Positions 1-6,305 of a stretch of 6,612 bases of DNA are shown here, in pieces. Numbering within the stretch: position 1 is the first letter of the stretch; the number at the start of each line of letters is the position of its first letter. Origin of the DNA: Verrucomicrobiales bacterium (GTDB taxonomy: Bacteria; Verrucomicrobiota; Verrucomicrobiia; Verrucomicrobiales; SKLO01); assembly GCA_007123195.1 (NCBI GenBank), contig SKLO01000432.1, forward strand, positions 1-6,612. The letters are read 5' to 3'. The notes below the pieces were generated by a model that saw only the letters and a list, made by a program, of their open reading frames with translations, was not told the origin of the DNA and made no database searches. Position numbers and translations under genes: made by a program.

Positions 1-1684
1 GATTGACCGTGACGCGGCCGATCAGGGGGTTCTCCGGGCTGGCGATCCAGCGCGCGAGGCCGAGGCGGTTCAGCGGTTCGCCCTCGGGCCAGGGGTGCAG
101 GGCCGCGGGCACGCCGGGTTCGACCGGTTCGGCGGGGGACATGAAATCGCCGCGGCGTTTGACGCGGGTGGTGCGCGGTTCCGCCAACTCGACCATGATC
201 ATGGTCGTGGACGGCCCCGCATCGGCCACGGCCTGGTCCGCCTCGCGCAGGGCCTGGAGGTGATCCTTGAGGGCTTGGTCATCGGGAAACACGTTGTCGA
301 GCATGCGCTGGGCCACCGTCGGCAGCCGTTCGTCGGCGGGCTGAGGCAGGTCGGCCAGCTGCCGGCGCTGGTTGTCGGGCAGGGCTTGCCAGGCTTCGTG
401 GTCCTGCTTCAAATCGTCGCGCAGGCGCTGCAGGGTGGTGTGCAAGCGGCTGGCGTGTTCGGTGCGCTGGTGTTCAACCTGGTCCAAGGCGTGTTGTTGC
501 TGGTCGGACAGCGGCAGGGTCAGGTCAAGTTCGCCCCCCGCGTAGTCGAGTCCCGCCCTCTGATCGATCGTGACCGCTTCAACCGGGGTGTTGTTGAAGA
601 AGGCAAAGAACCGGTAGTATTCGGTCATGCTGATCGGGTCGTCCTTGTGATTGTGACACTGGGCGCACCCCATCGTGGTACCGAGCCAGGCGGTGGCGGT
701 GACTTCAACCCGGTCGACGACCTGGTTGAACCGTTCCTCGGCGACGTCCGTGCCGGCTTCGAGATTGAGCGGGGCGTTGCGATTGAACCCGGTGGCGACC
801 AGCTGGTCGACGGTCGGTTCGGGGAGCAGGTCGCCGGCGATCTGCTCGATGGTGAACTGGTCGAACGGCAGGTCGCGGTTGATGGCGTCGATCACCCAGT
901 CGCGGAACGCCCAGATGTCGCGGAAGCCGTCGCGCTGGAAGCCGTGGGAATCGGCGTAGCGTGCCAGGTCGAGCCATGAGCGGGCCCATTTCTCCCCGAA
1001 CCGCGGAGAGGCCAGCAGCTCATCCACGATCCGCTCGTAGGTCTGGTCGGATGGATCGGAGAGGAAGCGGTCGACCTGTTCCGGAGTCGGTGGCAGGCCG
1101 GTGAGGTCGAGGTGCAGGCGGCGGATCAGCCGGGCGGGCTCGGCGGGGGAGTTCGGTGACAGGCCGCGCTCGGCGAGGCGTTGGTTGACGAAGAGGTCGA
1201 TCTCGTTGTGGACGGGAAACCCACTGGAGCCGCCGGCTGCATCCGGCAGCGGCGGCAGTTCGGGCCGCTCGTAGGCCCAGTGGCGCGGGGGCCGGTAACC
1301 ATCGTCCGGCCACGGTGCGCCGGCCTCGATCCAGGCGCGGATCACGGCCACCTCGTCCGGGGGCAAGGGCGGTCCCTCGGCCGGCATCCGGACCGCGGGA
1401 TCATCGGCGGTGATGCGCTGGTAGAGGTGGCTTTGCGCCGCGTCGCCGGGCACAAGGATCGGTTCGCGGGAGTCGGGAATCTGCCGGGAGTGATACCAGC
1501 TGTGCAGCCCGACCCCGGCGCGCTGGACCTGGCTGCCGTGGCACTCCACACAGCGGGCTTCGAGGATCGGCCGGACGTCGCGTTCAAAGTCGACGTCCGT
1601 GACCGCGCCCGCAGGCCCCGTCAGGAGTGCGAAACCGGAGCAGGCGACGGCGAGGAATGATGCGGGGCTAGCCTTGGATGTCAC
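1..1684 (-). CDS. PSD1-type protein A: planctomycete cytochrome c + DUF1549 + start of DUF1553 (3' end outside window)
   Basis: Secreted multidomain protein of a family whose reaction is unknown; an extracytoplasmic redox role is inferred from its heme motifs. I read 561 residues in one uninterrupted minus-strand frame. Residues 1-27 form a signal peptide (Lys4, hydrophobic core 10-22, likely cleavage after GPAGA). The cytochrome domain follows, with CVECH at 45-49 and a candidate axial Met100 in RMPAEGPPL. DUF1549 spans about 160-370, with LDLTGLPPT at 192-200, FDQFTIEQ at 274-281 and a second heme-type motif CAQCH at 340-344. Residues 375-490 are a charged, probably helical linker. RGDFMSPAEPVEPGVP at 511-526 and NRLGLARWIASPENP at 539-553 open DUF1553, which is cut by the window edge. 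Family members are usually about 750-1100 residues, so 200 or more are missing. The GTG at 1684 is the first possible start after an in-frame TAA and is the only one that keeps the signal peptide; no Shine-Dalgarno is visible. A DUF1501 gene would be expected downstream, outside the window. Confidence 0.94.
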   Translation of the reverse strand, partial: MTSKASPASFLAVACSGFALLTGPAGAVTDVDFERDVRPILEARCVECHGSQVQRAGVGLHSWYHSRQIPDSREPILVPGDAAQSHLYQRITADDPAVRMPAEGPPLPPDEVAVIRAWIEAGAPWPDDGYRPPRHWAYERPELPPLPDAAGGSSGFPVHNEIDLFVNQRLAERGLSPNSPAEPARLIRRLHLDLTGLPPTPEQVDRFLSDPSDQTYERIVDELLASPRFGEKWARSWLDLARYADSHGFQRDGFRDIWAFRDWVIDAINRDLPFDQFTIEQIAGDLLPEPTVDQLVATGFNRNAPLNLEAGTDVAEERFNQVVDRVEVTATAWLGTTMGCAQCHNHKDDPISMTEYYRFFAFFNNTPVEAVTIDQRAGLDYAGGELDLTLPLSDQQQHALDQVEHQRTEHASRLHTTLQRLRDDLKQDHEAWQALPDNQRRQLADLPQPADERLPTVAQRMLDNVFPDDQALKDHLQALREADQAVADAGPSTTMIMVELAEPRTTRVKRRGDFMSPAEPVEPGVPAALHPWPEGEPLNRLGLARWIASPENPLIGRVTVN

Positions 1685-2058
1685 GTTTACGAGAAGGGGA
1701 AGTTACCATGGGAACGGGGGCGGAACCAGCCGTTTTCCCGTGATGTCTGAATTCGTGGGTTGTTTTGGGGGTCAGTGAAGGAGTGGCTGCGGGCTTTGGA
1801 GCGCCCCTGATGGTGCGGGAAACGCCTTGTCTGCGCGGGTCTGCGGGCGTTTCGGGCCCGGGGAATGCGGTCGAATCCTCCGTGCTCCGGGTGATGTACC
1901 GGCCGAACCTGACCCTTGCGCAGCCGCCGTGGCAGGGATTGTATCCGTTCCGTCACCCCTGCGGGTGCCCCCCGAAAACGCCGGGATGGGACTTAGTCCA
2001 ACGGCGTATCACCAGATATCCGCGTCCCGGAATCCCGAAAGCGCGGCCATTTCACCGA
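1685..2058. other. Intergenic region between divergent genes (PSD1 A and esterase)
   Basis: This 374-base gap must hold the promoters for the minus-strand PSD1 gene and the plus-strand esterase. I see no convincing coding sequence: the open frames crossing it have mixed codon usage and low-complexity, Arg- and Pro-rich products. Two small inverted repeats are visible, CACCC-CTGC-GGGTG at 1954-1967 and GGACT-T-AGTCC at 1989-1999. I could not identify a convincing sigma-70 promoter; the best pair, TTGCGC at 1916 and TTGTAT at 1939, matches only half of each consensus hexamer. Confidence 0.6.
1989..1999. promoter_or_regulatory. Short inverted repeat GGACTTAGTCC upstream of the esterase gene
   Basis: Two perfect 5-base arms (GGACT and AGTCC) flank a single central T. 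The site lies 59 bases before the esterase ATG, a distance that suits an operator or promoter element. It is followed by AACGGCGTATCACC. Nothing in the sequence identifies a binding protein, and an 11-base repeat can arise by chance. I do not see it upstream of the other genes in the window. Confidence 0.25.
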
Positions 2059-3114
2059 ATGAAAACCAAGACCATCCCCATCCTTGCCTGCCTGGCATCC
2101 CTGTTTGTGGCCGGAACATCGCTTGCCGATCAAACCACCACGCTGCCCCGTCCTGACGGCGAGCCAGCCGACATGAGCAAGCCGGTGCAGGTGTTCATCC
2201 TGCTGGGCCAGTCCAACATGCTCGGCTTCGGCGATGTCGCCGGGGAACGCGACGGGACGCTCGAGAACGCGGTCAAGAGCAAGGGCCTGTATCCGTATTT
2301 GATCGATGACGAGGGCAACTGGACCGAGCGCAAGGATGTGCGCAACGTGCGGGTGATGGTGGCCCGCGGCGGCGGCATGGGCGTGCATCAGAACGACTGG
2401 CTCACGATCAAGGGCGGCCGCATCGGGCCCGAGATCGGCATCGGCCATCATCTTGGCAACCTGATCGACGCCCCGGTGCTGATCCTGAAGAGCTGCATCG
2501 GCAACCGCAGTCTGGGCTGGGACCTGCTGCCGCCGGGAAGTGAGCAGTTTGAACACGAGGGCCGGATCTACGCTGGTTACAAGGAATCCCCCGACTCCTG
2601 GCCGGTGGGGGAGGAACCTGAGCCGATCGGCTGGTATGCCGGCAAGCAATACGACGACGACATCGCCAACGCCAAGAAGGTGTTGGAGGAACTCGACACC
2701 TACTACCCCGGTGCCACCGAATACGAGGTCGCGGGCTTCTTCTGGTGGCAGGGCGACAAGGACCGCTACAACGCCGCCCACGCGATGCGTTACGAGGAGA
2801 ATCTGGTCCGGTTGATCCATGTGTTGCGCGAGGATTTCGACGCGCCCGACGCCAAGTTCGTCTGCGCCACCCTTGGACAGACCGAGAAAGGTGCCGGCGG
2901 CAACGACGGCCTGTTGCTGGAAGCCAAAATGGCGGTGGACGGCGAGTCCGGCAGGTATCCCGAGTTCAAGGGCAACGTGGCCACCGTCTACACCCATCCG
3001 CTGTCGAAGGGAGGTGCTTCCAACGGGCACTACGGCAACAACGCCGAGACATTCATGAACGTCGGCGAGGCGATGGGTGAGGCCATGGTCCGGCTGCTTG
3101 AGGGCGACAACTGA
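2059..3114 (+). CDS. Secreted SASA-family (sialate O-acetylesterase-like, SGNH-type) carbohydrate esterase
   Basis: Likely a periplasmic or secreted esterase that removes acetyl groups from carbohydrates; the substrate is not readable from sequence, and sialic acid should not be assumed. The protein has 351 residues. Residues 1-23 form a signal peptide (Lys2 and Lys4, hydrophobic core, cleavage after TSLA). VQVFILLGQSNM at 43-54 is the family's block I, with Ser52 as predicted nucleophile. GRIGPEIGIGHHL at 120-132 carries the conserved GPE, and FFWWQGDKDRY at 227-237 the WxQG block. GGASNGHYGNNAETF at 318-332 holds the probable catalytic His324. The residue three before that His is Ser321, where many SGNH esterases have the triad Asp (DxxH). 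I chose the ATG at 2059 because it starts the signal peptide directly; the frame is open further upstream to a TTG at 1765, but that part has no protein-like composition. No Shine-Dalgarno is visible. Flanking PSD1 genes suggest a role in polysaccharide use. Confidence 0.9.
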   Translation: MKTKTIPILACLASLFVAGTSLADQTTTLPRPDGEPADMSKPVQVFILLGQSNMLGFGDVAGERDGTLENAVKSKGLYPYLIDDEGNWTERKDVRNVRVMVARGGGMGVHQNDWLTIKGGRIGPEIGIGHHLGNLIDAPVLILKSCIGNRSLGWDLLPPGSEQFEHEGRIYAGYKESPDSWPVGEEPEPIGWYAGKQYDDDIANAKKVLEELDTYYPGATEYEVAGFFWWQGDKDRYNAAHAMRYEENLVRLIHVLREDFDAPDAKFVCATLGQTEKGAGGNDGLLLEAKMAVDGESGRYPEFKGNVATVYTHPLSKGGASNGHYGNNAETFMNVGEAMGEAMVRLLEGDN

Positions 3115-3132
3115 GATGGGGGGAGGGATTGG

Positions 3133-3165
3133 AATGTTGAATGTTGAATGTTGAATGTTGAATTG
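3133..3165. repeat. Heptamer tandem repeat (AATGTTG) x4 plus a partial unit
   Basis: Four exact head-to-tail AATGTTG units occupy 3133-3160 and are followed by a degenerate AATTG. The array starts 18 bases after the esterase stop codon. It is AT-rich in otherwise GC-rich DNA. As a 7-bp unit without spacers it is a microsatellite-like array, not CRISPR or iterons of a recognised origin. It may be part of a dispersed intergenic repeat, which one window cannot show. Confidence 0.9.
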
Positions 3166-3208
3166 TGGGGTCGGAGAAGGCGGGATTGTGGGGTGGCAGC
3201 TGGCGTAG

Positions 3209-3228
3209 AAGCGGCGTCCCCGCCGCTT
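3209..3228. terminator. Perfect 8-bp-stem GC-rich hairpin, possible bidirectional terminator
   Basis: AAGCGGCG (3209-3216) pairs perfectly with CGCCGCTT (3221-3228) around the loop TCCC. Read from the minus strand the loop is GGGA, a GNRA-type tetraloop, so the minus-strand RNA hairpin should be especially stable. The position between two convergent genes suits a terminator, but there is no T-run after either arm, so it is not a canonical intrinsic terminator. It could equally be a copy of a dispersed palindromic repeat. Confidence 0.4.
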
Positions 3229-3250
3229 GGTGAATGGGCGGCGGATGGTG

Positions 3251-3397
3251 CTGACCATGGAGGGAGCTTCGCGCTCGGGGACGCTGGCGCTGCCCTCATG
3301 GGCTTTTCCATCCACTGACCATTCGCGGGCGACGAGGACGACGCCCCTCCGTCACGCAAGCGGTTGGCGGGGGGGATGGTTCGGAGGTGCTTCGCAC
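3251..3397. repeat. Cluster of hairpin-forming repeat-like modules led by CTGACCAT
   Basis: The octamer CTGACCAT occurs at 3251-3258 and 3315-3322, each time followed by a GC-rich hairpin-forming stretch. After the first copy, GAGC-TTCGC-GCTC (3264-3276) leads into CGGGGACGC. After the second, GGGCG-ACGAGGACGA-CGCCC (3327-3346). A further related hairpin, GTGC-TTC-GCAC (3387-3397), shares the GCTTCGC core with the first. This layout resembles diverged copies of a short palindromic intergenic repeat. The family is not one I can name, and the copies are too diverged to define exact ends. Confidence 0.35.
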
Positions 3398-3440
3398 GGG
3401 CGGAGCCTCTGCCTCTGCCCTGTAGCGCGGGCCTCACGCC

Positions 3441-3767
3441 TCACTCCGCGCCGGGCGACCAGCGGTAGGGCAGGTTTTTGGTGTAGCCGGTGTAGCCGCC
3501 GTCCTCGATCCAGACCCAGTATTCGCCGTCGGCGCGGTGGTGGGCGGTGATGCTGTGGACAACGTCCTGCAACGCAGCCATCGGCACGTGCCCGTCGCGG
3601 ATGCCGTCGGGTTGGCAGTGCCAGATCGCCTCGCCGCGGTCCGCCTTCAGCACCAGCACGGCGCCGCGCCACAGCGCCGGCAGGTGCCCTGCCATGACCA
3701 CAAACACGGCCTCCAGAGGTTTTGGTGCTTCGCCGGGCTTGGGTTTGGCCATTTCAAGGACCAGCAC
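3441..3767 (-). CDS. Hypothetical small protein, about 103-108 residues
   Basis: I do not recognise this protein. The frame reads 108 residues from a GTG at 3767, or 103 from the ATG at 3752, which begins MAKPKPGEAPKPLEAVFVVM. Coding is supported by strong G/C preference at third codon positions from about 3755 down to the stop, while the open part upstream of 3767 loses that bias. The GTG is preceded at a suitable distance by AGGAAAG, the only Shine-Dalgarno-like site seen at any start in this window; the ATG has none close by. The N-terminus is Lys/Pro-rich, then come a hydrophobic strand-like segment (AVFVVMAGHLPALWRGAVLVL) and a Trp/Tyr-rich C-terminus with EYWVWIEDGGYTGY. It has no signal peptide, no clear membrane segment and a single Cys, so it is probably cytoplasmic. 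It is divergent from PSD1 gene B across about 125 bases and convergent with the esterase. No function is assigned. Confidence 0.6.
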   Translation of the reverse strand: MLVLEMAKPKPGEAPKPLEAVFVVMAGHLPALWRGAVLVLKADRGEAIWHCQPDGIRDGHVPMAALQDVVHSITAHHRADGEYWVWIEDGGYTGYTKNLPYRWSPGAE

Positions 3768-3892
3768 TCCGCTTTCCTGAAAAGGTCCTTCTCCGGCCCG
3801 CGTTCCGTAGCAGCAGGCTTCACGGACACCCGAACCGCCACCGCACGCAAAGACCGCTGGCGACAAATCAATCAGCCGTTACGCTGCCTCCA

Positions 3893-6289
3893 ATGCCCCG
3901 AATTCCGATGCAAACGCTCGCCCGCATCCTCGCCCCCGCGTGCCTGTCCATCCTCATGGGCGGCACGGCCATGGCGACCGAAAGCGTGCTCAGCTACAAT
4001 CGGGACGTGCGTCCGATCCTCTCGGACAACTGCTTCGCCTGCCACGGTTTTGATCCTGAAACCCGTGAGGCCGGCATGCGCCTCGATACCCGCGAGGGGG
4101 CCACGGCGGACAACGACGGCGTGGTCGCCATTGTGCCGGGCGATCTCAATGCCTCGGCCCTGTGGCAGCGCATCCACAGCACCGACAGGAACGATGTGAT
4201 GCCGCCGCCGCACACACACAAGACCATCACCCCGGAACAGCGCGAGATCCTGCGGCAATGGATCGAGCAAGGCGCGCAATATGAGGAGCATTGGTCGTTC
4301 GTGCCGCCCGCAGCGGTGGCACCGCCGCCGGTGCAACAGACCGACTGGCCGCGCAGCCCGATCGATCACTTCATTCTGGCGAAGCTCGAAGCCAACGGTC
4401 TGCGCCCTTCGCCCGAAGCCGGCAAGGAAGCCCTGATCCGCCGGGTCACGCTCGATCTCACCGGCCTGCCACCGACCCTGGAGGAAGTCGACGCCTTTCT
4501 CGCCGACGGTTCGCCCGATGCCTATGAAAAAGTCGTCGACCGGTTGCTGGCCTCGCCGCGTTACGGCGAGCGCATGGCGATCGACTGGCTGGATGCCGCC
4601 CGTTACGCCGACACCAACGGTTATCAAGTCGACCGCGACCGCGAAATCTGGGCCTGGCGCGAGTGGGTCATCAACGCCTTCAACCGCAACCTTTCCTTCG
4701 ACCAGTTCACCATCGAACAACTGGCCGGCGACTTGTTGGAGAATCCGACTCTCGAGCAACGGATCGCCACCGGCTTCAATCGCAACAACATGATGAACGA
4801 GGAGGGCGGGATCGATGCCGACGAATTCCTCGCCGAATACACCGCCGACCGGGTTGAAACCACCATGACCGTATGGCAGGCGCAGACCTTCAACTGCAAC
4901 CGCTGTCACGACCACAAATACGACCCCTTCTCGCAGAAGGATTTCTATGCGATGAAGGCCTTTTTCCACAACGTGCCCGAACCGGGGGTCGGCCATTACA
5001 ACAAAGCGATCCGTGAGAACAGCCCGCCGCACCTGAGGCTGCCCGCTCCGGAGATCGAAGAGCAGGTCCGGCAACTGCGCGGGCAACTGGCGGAGGCCGG
5101 GCAACGCCTCGGCGGACTGGCCGAAGATCACCCGGAGCGCGACCCGATCGGCAAGCAGATTGCCGAACTCAACCAACAGATCCGCAACGTCGAAGCGAAC
5201 ATCCCCACCACCCTGGTGATGGCGGAGATGGAGCAGCCGCGACCGACCTTCATCCTCCTGCGCGGTGCCTTTGATGACCCCGGCGAACAAGTCGAAGCCG
5301 CCACCCCGGAGACGCTGCCCGCCATGGCCGACGACCTGCCGCGCAACCGCCTTGGCCTCGCCAAGTGGTTGGTCGCCCCTGAAAATCCACTGACCGCACG
5401 GGTCACGGTGAACCGCTTCTGGCAGCAGGTCTTCGGCTACGGCCTGGTCAAGACCAGCGACGACTTCGGGGCCCAGGGCGAATACCCCTCGCACCCGCAG
5501 TTGCTCGATTGGCTGGCCACTGACTTCGTCAGCAGCGGCTGGGACGTGAAAGACCTGATGAAAAAGCTCGTCACCAGCGCCACCTACAAACAGCACGCCG
5601 CCTTCACCCCGCAACTCTTGGAGCTGGATCCCGAGAACCGCCTGCTCGCCCGCAGCGGACGGCATCGTCTGCCCGGCGAGATCATCCGCGATCAGGCCCT
5701 CGCCGTCAGCGGCTTGCTGGTGGAGAAAATCGGCGGTCCCTCGGTCAAACCCTACCATCCCGAGGGCATCTACGAACAACTGACCGAAGGCAAAGGCACC
5801 ACCTCCTACGTGCAAGGCAGCGGCGAGGACCTGTACCGTCGCAGCCTCTACACTTATTGGAAACGCTCGGTGCCGCATCCCGCCCTGCTGGCTTTCGGCA
5901 CCCCCTTCCGCGAGGTCTGCTCGGTGCAACGCACCCGCAGCAACACCCCGCTGCAGGCGCTCAACCTGATGAATGACGAAACCTACGTCGAGGCCGCGCG
6001 CCTGCTCGCCAGCCGCATGATGGCTTCGTCCTCCGACGCCCGCGAGCGTCTGACGTTCGGATTCCGCACCGTGCTGGCGCGGGCCCCGCGCCCGGCCGAG
6101 TTGGCCGTCCTGGAACGCGCCTACCAACGCGCGCTGGCGGAATTCCGTGACGACCCGGCAGCCGCCGCCGCCCTGCTCGGGGTCGGTGCCACGCCGCCCG
6201 ATCCGAATCTCGACCCCGTCGAACTCGCCGCCCTGGCCACCGTGGCTGGCACCATTCTTTGCATGGACGAAACCGTCACCAAACCCTGA
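3893..6289 (+). CDS. PSD1-type protein B: planctomycete cytochrome c + DUF1549 + DUF1553, complete
   Basis: Secreted protein of 798 residues, complete in all family blocks; its reaction is unknown. Residues 1-28 form a Sec signal peptide ending GGTAMA. The cytochrome domain has CFACH at 47-51 and candidate axial Met103 in VMPPPHTHKTITPEQ. DUF1549 covers about 155-370, with LDLTGLPPTLEEVDAF, RYADTNGY and FDQFTIEQLAGDLL blocks and a second heme-type motif CNRCH at 335-339 followed by DHKYDP. Residues 362-442 are a linker whose middle (EEQVRQLRGQLAEAGQRL, and KQIAELNQQIRNVEAN) looks coiled-coil. DUF1553 runs from NRLGLAKW (485-492) through SNTPLQALNLMND (683-695) to the C-terminal CMDETVTK block. 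Its post-linker motif reads RGAFDDPGEQV where protein A has RGDFMSPAEPV, so A and B are distinct paralogues. The ATG at 3893 is followed by a second in frame at 3908; either yields a signal peptide and neither has a Shine-Dalgarno. The DUF1501 gene starts 16 bases after the stop, suggesting co-transcription. Confidence 0.96.
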   Translation: MPRIPMQTLARILAPACLSILMGGTAMATESVLSYNRDVRPILSDNCFACHGFDPETREAGMRLDTREGATADNDGVVAIVPGDLNASALWQRIHSTDRNDVMPPPHTHKTITPEQREILRQWIEQGAQYEEHWSFVPPAAVAPPPVQQTDWPRSPIDHFILAKLEANGLRPSPEAGKEALIRRVTLDLTGLPPTLEEVDAFLADGSPDAYEKVVDRLLASPRYGERMAIDWLDAARYADTNGYQVDRDREIWAWREWVINAFNRNLSFDQFTIEQLAGDLLENPTLEQRIATGFNRNNMMNEEGGIDADEFLAEYTADRVETTMTVWQAQTFNCNRCHDHKYDPFSQKDFYAMKAFFHNVPEPGVGHYNKAIRENSPPHLRLPAPEIEEQVRQLRGQLAEAGQRLGGLAEDHPERDPIGKQIAELNQQIRNVEANIPTTLVMAEMEQPRPTFILLRGAFDDPGEQVEAATPETLPAMADDLPRNRLGLAKWLVAPENPLTARVTVNRFWQQVFGYGLVKTSDDFGAQGEYPSHPQLLDWLATDFVSSGWDVKDLMKKLVTSATYKQHAAFTPQLLELDPENRLLARSGRHRLPGEIIRDQALAVSGLLVEKIGGPSVKPYHPEGIYEQLTEGKGTTSYVQGSGEDLYRRSLYTYWKRSVPHPALLAFGTPFREVCSVQRTRSNTPLQALNLMNDETYVEAARLLASRMMASSSDARERLTFGFRTVLARAPRPAELAVLERAYQRALAEFRDDPAAAAALLGVGATPPDPNLDPVELAALATVAGTILCMDETVTKP

Positions 6290-6305
6290 CCATAGCCCCA
6301 AGACG

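Larger units (their letters stand above)
3115..3440. other. Intergenic region between convergent genes, rich in short repeats and hairpins
   Basis: This 326-base gap separates the ends of the esterase and of the small minus-strand gene. I find no supportable gene in it. It holds a heptamer tandem array, a perfect GC-rich hairpin and several hairpin-forming modules, listed separately. It also has the 10-mer ATTGTGGGGT twice (3162-3171 and 3185-3194), GCCTCT twice in tandem (3405-3416), and GCCTCAC twice in tandem (3431-3444), the second copy overlapping the stop codon of the small gene. Both neighbours are expected to terminate transcription here. Confidence 0.7.

Noticed and set aside
95..979. 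A 294-codon plus-strand open frame
   Set aside because: It is antisense to PSD1 A, whose minus-strand frame carries the DUF1549 motifs without interruption; composition is low complexity.
1916..1944. Sigma-70 promoter TTGCGC, 17 bases, TTGTAT
   Set aside because: Only three of six bases match in each hexamer, which is at chance level for a region of this length.
1687..1956. A possible 89-residue minus-strand protein between the divergent genes
   Set aside because: Third codon positions show no bias, the product is Arg/Pro/His-rich without structure, and it would fill the promoter region of both neighbours.
1765..2058. A 98-codon N-terminal extension of the esterase from TTG at 1765
   Set aside because: The extension would bury the signal peptide in the middle of the protein, and its sequence is not protein-like; ATG at 2059 is clearly better.
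3133..3165. CRISPR array or plasmid-type iterons
   Set aside because: The units are 7 bp and directly adjacent with no spacers, there is no cas or replication gene nearby, and the array is only about 30 bases long.
1993..3315. A 440-codon minus-strand open frame across the esterase
   Set aside because: It is antisense to a complete esterase with signal peptide and catalytic blocks, and its end reads through the repeats of the intergenic region; codon-bias shadow.
3768..3866. A 33-residue N-terminal extension of the small minus-strand gene from TTG at 3866
   Set aside because: Third-position bias is lost in this part, the sequence is Gly/Cys-rich without a motif, and a GTG with an upstream AGGAAAG is available at 3767.
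5270..5330. RGAF in protein B instead of RGDF as a broken motif
   Set aside because: Both RGD(F/Y) and RGA(F/Y) forms occur among family members as I recall them, so this marks a subtype and not a lost residue.
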